In this document: one piece after another, positions 51,340 to 61,146 of the stretch
Layout of the letters: each line of letters starts with the position of its first letter
Position numbering within the stretch: the stretch's first letter is position 1
DNA from: Paulownia fortunei
Taxonomy: Eukaryota; Streptophyta; Magnoliopsida; Lamiales; Paulowniaceae
NCBI GenBank assembly: GCA_019321725.1
Contig: CM033119.1
Location: 868,001 to 932,000, forward strand
DNA: 64,000 bases
Direction: 5' to 3'
The notes under the pieces: generated by a model
What the model was told of the DNA's origin: nothing
Database searches by the model: none
The model's input: the letters and a program-made list of their open reading frames with translations, nothing else
Position numbers and translations under genes: made by a program

Positions 51340-52553
51340 GTCAGCGACTTGACTTATCTTATCTTCGCTCCCGTAAGTATTCGGGAGTCGGTTCCTCACT
51401 TCCTCCTAGTGGGAAAGTTCCTGAAGGTAGTCGTGACCAAGGGCGTGGTGATCATATAGGTGTTGACCAAGAGCGAGATGATCGTGTAGTTGAGGTTGGT
51501 CGCCGAGGGGGTAGGAGTAGGTCTCCCCCCCTTCATGGGGAGGTGGACTTAAGTCAACTTCCAGTGTTTCAGATGTAGTTCTAGGGATCAGCGCACCTGA
51601 AGCATCTACCGAACCTGCACCTAAGCGAGCGCGCGATTTTGGCACTACTTCTGCTCCCCGAGGTGTCGGGAAGGGCTTCTTTACTTGTGGTTTGAACCAA
51701 TCTGAAGGAGTTGAATCATATTGGGATACTCAAGACACGGGCGTCGGATGGCGTAAGACTCGCAGTATAGTCAATGATTTTGACATTGGTCGTTTTTCAG
51801 GAAAACCTTCTCGTTCTATCTCGGAGGCTCTAGCAGATGACTTGGCTCGTGTGAGGTTCTATTCCCCCCCATTGTTATTATTATTATTATTTTTATGCAA
51901 TGTTGATGTTTTGCCCAAGCTATTATTGAAACTCCACTTTGACTGAATATTCTTCTCCTTTTGTAGTGTGCTACATTGGCGACCCTATTGGATGCTCGGG
52001 AAGAAAAGACAAGAGAATCTGCTTCCTATTTCGAGAACGCCGAGAAGCAAGCGAGAGAAGAGGTTGCTAAGCTGAGTGATGAGGTTGTCAAATTGAATGA
52101 TGAGGTCACCAAACTAAAAGGGGAGTTTAAAAATTCGACGGAGGAACAACAGAAGATAAATGAGAACTATAGGACCATTCGGGATAAATACATTCGAGAA
52201 CAAACTGGTGGTAAGAAGTTTTTGTCATCTGAGGGGGAAAGAGGTTATTGGAGTCTGTTGCAGAGAAAGCGGTCGACGCTTACCAGGCCTCCCCAGCTTT
52301 TGACGAAGTCGTTGTGCAGCGTGCTATGGTGTTGTACGATGACATTGTTCGTGACTGTAGGCGGATGCTGAGGGAGACAGGGCGTGTGCCTGAGGACATA
52401 GTTATGGTACTTGATCCTCGAGTTCCAGAGTTAGGCGATACGTTAGGTGATGTTGTCAATTCGGGTAATGAAGTGATTGAAGCTCTTGATGTTGGCGATG
52501 TGATTGTGGAGTTGGTTGAGGCTGATGATCCACCTGCTACTTCTGTGCCTTAG
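51340..52553 (+). pseudogene. Antisense gene of the retrotransposon (gypsy-type transposon protein, C-terminal part)
   Basis: Coding on the plus strand, opposite to pol. A TTTTCTTGCAG acceptor just before 51340 and a spliceable intron at 51853-51966 (LADDLAR to CATLATLLDA) show an intron-bearing gene. The visible parts are a basic Pro/Ser-rich region, a long coiled coil (EEVAKLSDEVVKLNDEVTKL) and a C-terminal helical domain with AVDAYQASPAF and VRDCRRML. The larger N-terminal domain expected for this family of antisense ORF proteins is missing. Frame breaks lie at the C-run near 51527 and near 52230. Assignment to the putative gypsy-type transposon family is inferred from position and coiled coil. 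Confidence 0.6.
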
Positions 52554-53226
52554 AACCAGCTCCCTTATGATTAAAATTATTGTTATTGTTATTATCACAA
52601 ATTTATTTGTGATTCCCTTTTCTAGTCGATTTGCTTTATGTTGAAGTTCCATCCTTTGTTTGCTGTGAGACTTTGGTTTGATTATGTAATGATGCTCTTA
52701 GTTGTGCACTACGAGATTTTAAGTTGCTTATGTGATGTATATGTTTACCTTGTCTTATGTCTCTCTCTTGTGTAGTGCTTATGTTTATTTTTACATCAAT
52801 ACTTGACTTTTTTGGAGCACTTAAGAGTTGATCAGGCTCTCAAGATTTTGTCTCAAGAGATTCTATGTCCATTCGGGGTTAGACTTTCGGCTATCCTCCA
52901 AAAAAAATGTCCAAAAATCCCAAGGATTTGCGCTTTTACCTGTGATCCTAAAGATACGATTTTTGGTTCGAAGGTCGAGCTGGCCAGGCTCATAGATGAC
53001 CTCTTATGAACTCAATCGAAATCGTTTCTTGGATCGTAGGTATTTTTAGCTAAATCAAGTACGTATGAGTAGTAGTCTTTAAGTGAATTGTACATTAGCA
53101 GACATAATCTGGGCTAACAAAGTTGTTGCTCTTTATTCATGCTCGGGAAAGGATTACACCATATTAAAAAAAAAAAACATAAGATTTCAGGAATGAAGGT
53201 AAGCATTGTTAAAATCCGAAGCGCAT
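52554..53226. other. Spacer between the antisense gene and the 3' end of pol
   Basis: About 670 bases inside the retrotransposon. A small open frame at 52803-53009 has no recognised function. The two genes are convergent here, so the spacer probably holds both 3' ends. Confidence 0.5.
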
Positions 53227-56200
53227 TTAGGTGTAGAATTTCTTGAGGTTGATAATGTTCCACGTGCGGGGTACATCTTTTCCATCCATTCTTTGTAGTC
53301 GGTATGCTGCCGCGTTCACAATTTCTACTACCTTATATGGGCCTTCCCATTTGGGGTCGAGTTTTTCGATAGGACGCGAAACTTCAGTCTTCCTTAAGAC
53401 AAGGTCTCCTACTTGAAAGGATCTGGAGTGTACTTTCATGTTGTAAGCTCTCGCCATACGTGCTTTGTACATTTCAGAACGAGACGCAGCTTTTTCCCTT
53501 AATTCCTCTATCAAATCAAGGTTTACTCGTAAGGCGCTGTCGTTGTGTTGTGGTGCGTAATTCGTCATCCGCCAAGAAGGTTCCCCTATTTCTGCTGGCG
53601 CGATAGCCTCAATTCCATATGTGAGGTTGAAAGGGGATTCTCCGGTTGCAACTCGCGGAGTAGTGCGGTATGCCCACAAAATACTAGGTAGCTCATCTAC
53701 CCATCCTCCTTTGGCACTTCCAAGGCGCGTCTTAAGGTGTTGCAAAATGATTCGATTTGTAACTTCTGTTTGACCATTTGCTTGAGGGTTCCCGACCGAA
53801 GTGAAGAATTGTTTGATTGACAATCCTTGGCACCACTCTCGTATTTTTGCTCTTGTGAATTGAGTCCCATTGTCTGATATTAAGGCTCGTGGGATGCCAA
53901 ATCTACAAATAACGTTCTTCCACAAAAATTTGATCACTTCTTTCTCCGTGATCCTTGTTAGAGGTTCTGCTTCCACCCACTTCGTGAAGTAATCCACGCT
54001 CACTATTAAAAACTTTCTTTGCCCCGTCGCTGGTGGAAAGGGTCCAACAATATCCATACCCCATTGAGCAAATGGATATGGGCTCTCAATAGGATGTAAA
54101 GGTGCCGCTGGACGATGTTGGATATTGGCATGCTCTTGGCAAGCCCGACATCTCATGACCAGTTCTCTCGCGTCATTCTGAATGGTAGGCCAGAAGTATC
54201 CTTGGCGAAGTGCTTTTGCTGCGAGGGATTTTCCCCCCAAATGGTTTCCACATATTCCTTCATGAATCTCACGGAGTACATAATTGGCTTTAATTGGGGC
54301 GAGACACTTCAAATATGGTTGAGAAAATCCTCTCTTGTAGAGCTCTCCATCTATGATTAGGAAGCGTGATGCCCTAGTTTTTAATTTTCGAGCATCTACA
54401 AGATTATCCGGGAGCTCTCCCGTTGTTAAGTATTGGATGATATTATCTTTCCAACTTGGCTCTTCTTTGTCTGCGCACAAAATTTGCAAGCCTGATCCAT
54501 CAATTTCATTCTGACTGGATGATAGAAAGGTGATCTTTCGAGTATTGATACTGGCCATGGAACTAGCCAATTTAGCAAGTTGATCTGCTATCGTATTATC
54601 CGCTCTCGGTATTCGTTTAATTTCGTATTCCTCTAGTTTTGCTAATATGTCATGCGTTAAGCTCAAATACTTGATCATTTTTTCATCTCTGGCTTCGTAC
54701 TCTCCTCTAACTTGGTTTACCACCAACTGAGAATCGCTATAAATAGCCAGCTTTCTTGCTTCCGCTGCGAAGGCTAGCTTGAGTCCTGCTAATAACGCCT
54801 CGTACTCTGCCTCATTGTTCGAGGTGAGGAACTCAAACTTTAGAGCATATTCAAACTTGTCACCCTGAGGACTCTCGATGACTATTCCTGCCCCACTCCC
54901 AGTAGACGTAGATGAGCCATCCACGTAGAGAGTCCAAGCAGATAATGATTTACTTATTTCATCAGTTGTCATTTCTACCACAAAATCAGCCAGAACTTGA
55001 GCTTTTATTGCAGGACGAGGGCGAAATTCAATTCCATGTTCGCTGAGTTCAATTGCCCACTTGACCAATCTTCCCGATATTTCTGGATTGGAGAGCACTT
55101 GCTTGAGTGGGTGATTGGTCAGCACCACCACCGGATGAGATTGAAAATATGGACGGAGCTTTCTTGTAGCAGTGATGAGAGCTAGGACCAGCTTCTCGAT
55201 GTTGGGGTATCTTTGTTCCGCCCCTTGCAAAATCTTGCTGGTGTAGTAGATGGGTTGGTGGGCTCGACCAACTTCCCGAACTAAAACGGCACTTATTGCC
55301 TCAGTTGCTACTGCTAGATAAAGGAATAAAGTTTCTCCTACCTCTGGCTTGGTGAGCAATGGAGGGGATACCAAGTATTTTTTTAGGTTATCAAAAGCAT
55401 GTTGACATTCCTCAGTCCACTCAAAATTCTTCCCCTCACGGAGCACTTTGAAGAAGGGGAGTCCCTTATCTGCTGACCTTGAAATGAAACGATTCAAGGC
55501 TGCAAGTCTTCCAGTTAGTTGTTGGACATGCTTGATATGTCGGGGAGGGGGCATGTTCAAGATTGCATCAATCTGCTCTGGATTTGCTTCTATGCCCCTT
55601 TGGGATATCATATATCCCAAAAACTTCCCTCCTCGCACACCAAATGTGCATTTGGCGGGATTTAGCTTCATCTGGTATGTCCGCAGAATGTTGAAGCATT
55701 CTTCTAAATTGACACATGGTTGCTTGCCAACTTGCTCTTGACCAACATGTCATCAATGTATACCTCCATGTTGCGGCCAATCAATTCTGAAAACATGTTA
55801 TTAACTAAACGTTGATATGTAGCTCCCGCATTCTTCAACCCAAAGGGCATTACCCTATAGCAATATATCCCTTGGTCTGTTACGAAACTCGTCATCTCTT
55901 GATCTTCTGGAGCCAATCTGATTTGATTATATCCTTGATATGCATCCAGAAAACACAACAGTTCGCAACCTGAAGTGGAATCCACTAGCCTGTCTATACG
56001 GGGGAGTGGAAATGGATCTTTTGGGCAAGCCTTGTTTAGGTCCGTGAAATCTATGCAAAGACGCCACTTGCCTCCTGATTTGGGTACCAGGACTACATTA
56101 GCTAGCCACTCTGGATATTGGACTGGACGGATGTAATTGGCTGCTAACAACTTGTCCACTTCCTCCTTGATATGTTGAGATCTTTCAGGGCCAAATGTTC

Positions 56201-56951
56201 TTTTTTTCTGTTTGATCGGCTTCATAATTGGATTAACATTCAACTGGTAAAGAGCTAACTCTGGCGGTATTCCCACTAGTTCCTCCATACTCCAAGTAAA
56301 TACATCAACATTATGTCTAAGAAAAGTAGATAAGTGCTTCTCCACTTCTGGGACAAGTCCAGTTCCAATCTTGGTTGTTTTCGAGGGGTTTCCATGGAGA
56401 AGTTCCACTATCTTTAATTCCTCAATAGCTTTCAATTTCATATTATCGGGCTTCTTATTCTCTTCTTGTAACTCTCCATCGACGGAATTCACCAACTTTC
56501 TTTTTCCCTTTTTGGGGAGGTCATCACCTTCTCCTTGTTGCTTCAATTTAGCAGATGCTTTTCGCAAAGTATTTGCGTAGCATTCTCGAGCCATCCGCTG
56601 ATCTCCGATAGCTTCACCGATCCCTTCATGAGTAGGAAATTTCAACTTCATATGATAGGTAGAGGCTACTGCATGGAATAGATTCAAACTAGGCCTCCCG
56701 AGGATCATGTTATATATTGAAGGGGCATTGACCACTAGGAATTTCACCATCTTTGTTATTCTTCTAGGGTATGACCCCAAAGAGAAAGGGAGAGCAACCT
56801 CTCCTAACGCTTCCACCACTTCACCTCCAAATCCTGTCAGTGGAGTGTTCACTGGGCTTAATTGAGCATTGTCAATACCGAGTTTTAAGAATGCATCATA
56901 GAAAATTATGTCGGCAGAGCTCCCACTATCAACTAGAATTTTTTTACCCAA
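53227..56951 (-). pseudogene. Retrotransposon pol: protease, reverse transcriptase, dual RNase H, integrase
   Basis: Two open frames. 56951-55704 has the aspartic protease motif DSGSSADI near its start and a reverse transcriptase ending just after YIDDM. 55671-53227 (814 codons) starts in the RT thumb, then the RT-linked RNase H, a second RNase H with LYVDGSS near 245 and a DNTIADQLAKLAS end, an integrase zinc domain (H-H-C-C, about 470-515) and an integrase core with the first Asp in MDIVGPF (about 535) and the second in DNGTQF (about 596). No chromodomain is seen. A frame break between 55740 and 55671 interrupts RT, and another near 56945 separates gag from protease. The second RNase H is the hallmark of the Tat group. 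Confidence 0.85.
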
Positions 56952-58737
56952 AAGTTTGAAAGAGTTGCTGAAATAACCAAGGCATCATTGTGTTGCTCTC
57001 GTCGCCCTTCTAAGTCGGACTCTCCAAATGTCAGCTGCTCTATAGATGTTTGTAATGGATATACTTGTTCGGATGGATAACTAGAAGGGTTATGAGAATT
57101 GAATCCGCTTGCTGCACGCAGCAAGGCTCTCCTAGTGTTTGATGAATCTCCACTACCGGGTCCTCCTGAAATGACTGCTATTACCCTGGCCGTTGGTAAA
57201 TTCTCTTCTCTTTCCCTACTATGCGGCTCCTGATTGTTGCCCCTGCTTTGCTCTCTATGTGTTTCCTGCTGCCTAGGAGCATTACGCCGGCGCTGATCTC
57301 GGCAGTTACTATTAGCCTTCTCAACGAACTCAGTGAGATAACCTTTACGGATCAATCTTTCAATCTCTTGTTTCAAATGGAAACATTCTTCCATAGTATG
57401 TCCTCTATCTCGATGGAAACGACAGTACTTGTCAGATTTTGCTCTTCTGGAACTCTCCTTCAATGGACGAGGTGGCTGGATCAAGCCGTGTTGTTCAGCT
57501 ACCATTAAAACTTCAGATAATCTGACATTAAGGGGAGCAAATCGAGTGTATGTATTGGGAGGAGGATGACGTCTTTCCTCCTTCCTTCCTTCTGGTCTAT
57601 CTTCATCTCGTTGCTTTCTTTTTCCATGTATTGTTAGTCCCGTCGCTTCTTCAATGCGAATATACTTTTCAGCTCTCTGCAATAACTCTTCAAGTGTCAC
57701 AGGAGGTTTCCCAGCGATGGAATCTTTAAATCTTCCTTGTCGGAGGTTCTGTTGCATTATTCCCGCTAACAACTCATGATTGATATGGGGACCTCATGAA
57801 CACCTTCCACGAAACGTTTGACGTAATCGCGAAGTGGCTCTCCCTCCTTCTGAGTGATCGAAAATAAGTACGCAGCTGTCTTTGGATATTTTCAATTAAT
57901 GGAGAACTGATGTAGAAAACGTTGAGTAAGTTGCTCAAAGCTGGTAATTATCCCTCCAGGGAGTTGATTAAACCAAGAGAGAGCTCGCTTGGACAATGTG
58001 GTTCTAAAAATCTTGCAGTAGGCGGCATCGCTTAAATCATATAGGTCAGCTTTCGCGAAAAACCTATCTAAATGTTCCTGAGGATCCCCAGTTCCGTCAT
58101 ATTCTGATAGGTTAGTTATCTTAACACCTAATGGAAGGGACTCTGCCAAGATTGCTGGAGAGAAAGGGCTACGCTTCGGGGGGAGAACTGCTAACGGGGT
58201 AGCATTCTCCACATGAGTATGTGTTCTAGATGGATAAGTTGGTTGATCGGTACGGATGTGTGACCCCACTCTTGGAGATGTTAGCATGGTATGTGTCTCA
58301 TTGGTATCTCTTCGTCGTTTTTCCCTATGTTCCGCTTGTGAGGCGCGACTGTTCATTCCCTTCCGGGCCCTACCAAGAGGTGGAGCTGTAGGCCTAGAAC
58401 TTTCTCGATCAGGAGTTGGGGAGGAAGTGCGACTCCCCTGGGGGGTTTTCGGGGAGCGCTCTCTGTGATGATTTGCAGCAAATAGTGCGACAGCTTCAGC
58501 CGCAGCCCTGGCACTCGCCTCCTCAATCATCTTCCGTAAAGCTCCTTCAGTAAGTTGAACTCTTGGTTCGTCTTGAAGTGGCGGGAGTTGGTTCATATGA
58601 CTGTTAAGGGGCGGCCGCCGCGTAATACCGTCGTTCTGGACATTTCGCGTCAAGGGGTCAACGGGTGGAACTCTTCCAGTTGGGGGATCGCTTCCTTGGA
58701 TGCTTGACTCTCGAACTGATCTAGATCTAGTCTGCAT
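56933..58737 (-). pseudogene. Retrotransposon gag, interrupted
   Basis: The first frame, 58737-57892, has a disordered Arg/Pro-rich N terminus and a gag capsid-like domain with GDPQEHLDRFF and ALSWFNQLPGG. It ends at a stop near 57893. A second frame, 57772-56933, carries the C-terminal part and a zinc-knuckle-like CRFHRDRGHTMEEC, followed by a charged linker. The 120 bases between are readable only with frame changes near 57893 and 57785. The frame overlaps the protease frame at its end. Confidence 0.8.
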
Positions 58738-58760
58738 ATCTCAATGATCAGGTAGATTTT

Positions 58761-58776
58761 CCCACAGACGGCGCCA
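58761..58776 (-). other. Retrotransposon primer-binding site
   Basis: On the element's strand this reads TGGCGCCGTCTGTGGG, four T bases inside the LTR end. TGGCGCC at this place is typical of tRNA-primed plant gypsy elements. Which tRNA primes it was not tested. Confidence 0.75.
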
Positions 58777-58780
58777 AAAA

Positions 58781-59179
58781 TGATGCGGAAATCACCTTCT
58801 TATAATGGACCGGGCGACTGTAGCGCTCGTCGGTCACGAACTTGGTGGGTTGGCTACCTGCGTCACGAATTTACGTTAGAGGTGCCGGGGGTTGCCTGGC
58901 GAAGACCCTCCGACGATCAAGTCAGTAAGCGGTGTAAGTAGATTAAAACAGAAACCAGAGAATACTTAAAACTTAATTGAAAACCTCCCTCTTAATTATA
59001 AAAATTAGAGAGTATTTATAACAAAAATATAATTTTTATAATCTGACGGGCCTCCGACCCATTGGAGAATTTTTATTTGGGCCTTTGAGCTCTCAATCCA
59101 TATTATTTAAACTAGCCCACCACAATATGGTCATATTATGATGGGCTTAAGGTCCAATTATAATGGGCTAAGCCCATCA
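58781..59179 (-). repeat. 5' LTR of the gypsy element (399 bp)
   Basis: Bounded by TGATG at 58781 and CATCA ending at 59179, a perfect 5-bp terminal inversion. The inner end abuts the primer-binding site. Inside, on the minus strand, is the GACTTGATCGTCGGAGGGTC block often seen near the U5 end of plant gypsy LTRs. The outer flank CTACC (59180-59184) is a candidate target-site duplicate. No matching 3' LTR is present in the window. Confidence 0.75.
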
Positions 59180-59184
59180 CTACC

Positions 59185-60874
59185 AATATTAAAAACTCAT
59201 AGCTGCGATTATTTTTACGTGGTCCGAAGGTATTGAAAGGGAAAACACGATATTTTTCCTAGTCCAAAAAGTCATGACGCGTAATTAAATATTATTTGTC
59301 ACAAAACACATAGGACAAAGTCATGTATTAATTATTATGGTGCAAAAGCCCCATAATTGAAAAATACTTGATACAATCACATTATATAGAGACATATATA
59401 TATATATATTTTTGCTTAATTCGTTTGTTGATAACATAATACTAATGATCAACAATTTAAATTTCAAATGCAACAATCAAGATTAATGATAATCTACAAT
59501 AAAAAATATGAATTAAGTAAAAATTTCTACTGAAACAACACAAGATTCTTTTAAAAAAAATTGAAAATTCGTGCATTTATTTCCTTTTTGAAGTCCAATA
59601 ATTGACTTTTTTTTAATGAAAAACTTTTGAAAAGAAAAATTAGAATATCTAATTTTGTCATTATTATTAGTTTCGTGAATTACTTTTGTTTTATAGTTGT
59701 ATGCTTTTTGTATAAAGAGATTGGAATTGTGCCATAAATCATGTCCCGGTTAGTGAGGTCTGCGACAGTATAACGTGGAGGGGTACCACATTGATATTTC
59801 CATTTCTACTTTTGTGGTTCTAATTTAACTTTGTTTGGAGTTTTAATTAATAACCGAAAAATAAAAGAATTTTAAAGAATATTTTTTTATATTATTATTC
59901 TTAAATAATATTTAAAAGTTGGTGGTATAATATTATTATTTCAAATTAGGTGTTTTTCACAAAAAAAAAAAAAAAGGAGAATTATTCTAAATGAAATCTT
60001 ATTTTATAATTTTTAAAAATAATATATATGTATGTATGTATGTATGTAGCGATAAATTTAAAAAAAGGGATAGAGTGCCCTCGGGGCACAATTCAACTGG
60101 TGAAACTATCAATTTGAATTCGTTTTTTAGTGGGAATTTGCGATTGAATTTCAATATGCAGCAATCACTGTACTGTCAGTGGGATCCTGCAGTCGAACTT
60201 TAGTATGATGCAGTCACTGTGGGTTGTGCGCAGAAATGTGCAGTTTTTATTACGAATTTGTGAATCAGTTGAAACATATTCAACAATTTATCCCCTTCAA
60301 AGTGTTAGGGGCAGGTGTTTTGAAAGTTTAGAATTAGTTCGGTGAAATTGGGATATTTGGGTCATAAAAAAAATAGAGTCCAATTAATTAGATGTAAATT
60401 AATTAAAAAAAGGATCAAGCACAATTAATTAAAAAAAGATCAAGCACAATTAATTAAAAAAAGGGATCGAGCACGATGTCTCTATGATGCATAGAATCTT
60501 TTAAAGCAAAGTCTTGTGTTGAATATTTGAACAATCTTATCTCATGAACATTAAGCAAATATTTGTATATTATTAATATAATTAAAGAATAATGAACACA
60601 CATGTGCAAAACTTCTTTTGGCATGTGTATTACTTGTTTTCGACAGTGACTAAACATAAATTATCTCAAATGAAATAAAATATATATATAATGTTATAAA
60701 TCTGCTTATGCATTATATGTTATGATTCATTGCTAATATAATTAATTCATTTTCTATTTTTATATGAAATTATGTTTTAATAATTTTCAGTATATTTATA
60801 TCACACATCAATTACCATATCTTTTTCATTTGAAATTATTACAGTTTTTTTAATTATATTTAGTAGAGTCTTTT
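59185..60874. repeat. Right copy of the 1.65-kb duplicated segment
   Basis: Same order and orientation as 49681-51327, slightly longer through small insertions such as the tripled AATTAATTAAAAAAAG block near 60395-60465. It starts directly after the LTR flank and ends at 60874, where the upstream region of the reductase gene begins. It is non-coding; open frames inside are not conserved in the other copy. Confidence 0.85.
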
Positions 60875-61146
60875 AACCTCGTTTGAGCCCACATCTACCC
60901 TTAGCATAGTGGGTGGCCCCTATATATCCCAAATAATGTTAAAGGTTACCCACCCACCCACCCACCCCAATTCTTTCTGTTTTTCCTTACTTTCAAACCT
61001 AAAAACAAAAAGAAAGGCCTATACTTTACTTTTCTATTGATTGAGGGACAAGAAAATAAGTTGAGAGTACACAACACTCACTACAAATGTGATACAATTG
61101 TTGAGGCCCCTCTTGAGCAAAAACCAAGAAAGGATTGAAGTTGCCA
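60875..61146 (+). promoter_or_regulatory. Proximal promoter and leader of the eugenol-synthase-like gene
   Basis: A TATA-like CTATATATCC lies at about 60929-60938, some 210 bases upstream of the ATG. A (CCCA)n tract follows at about 60950-60967. The leader continues A-rich to the start at 61147. Confidence 0.5.

Larger units (their letters stand above)
51328..59179 (-). mobile_element. Tat-lineage Ty3/gypsy retrotransposon, 3' truncated and decayed
   Basis: Runs right to left: 5' LTR (59179-58781), primer-binding site just inside it, gag (58737-56933), protease, reverse transcriptase, two RNase H domains and integrase (56951-53227), then an antisense gene (51340-52553). Gene order, the extra second RNase H and the antisense gene between pol and the 3' end are features of the Tat group. 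No second copy of the LTR is found; the element ends abruptly at about 51328 against the left 1.65-kb segment. Several frame breaks in gag and pol show it cannot be autonomous. Confidence 0.85.

Noticed and set aside
54115..58468. Plus-strand frames within the retrotransposon pol and gag
   Set aside because: All are antisense shadows of recognised minus-strand domains. Only the antisense gene at 51340-52553 has splice sites and coiled-coil structure of its own.
59990..60203. Open frame of 70 codons in the right 1.65-kb copy
   Set aside because: The matching position in the left copy does not keep the frame, so it is not constrained as protein.
49681..60874. The 1.65-kb direct repeats as the LTRs of the gypsy element
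   Set aside because: They lack TG/CA ends, and the primer-binding site lies directly inside a separate 399-bp unit (58781-59179) with TGATG/CATCA ends. The left repeat also lacks that unit, so it is not a matching LTR.
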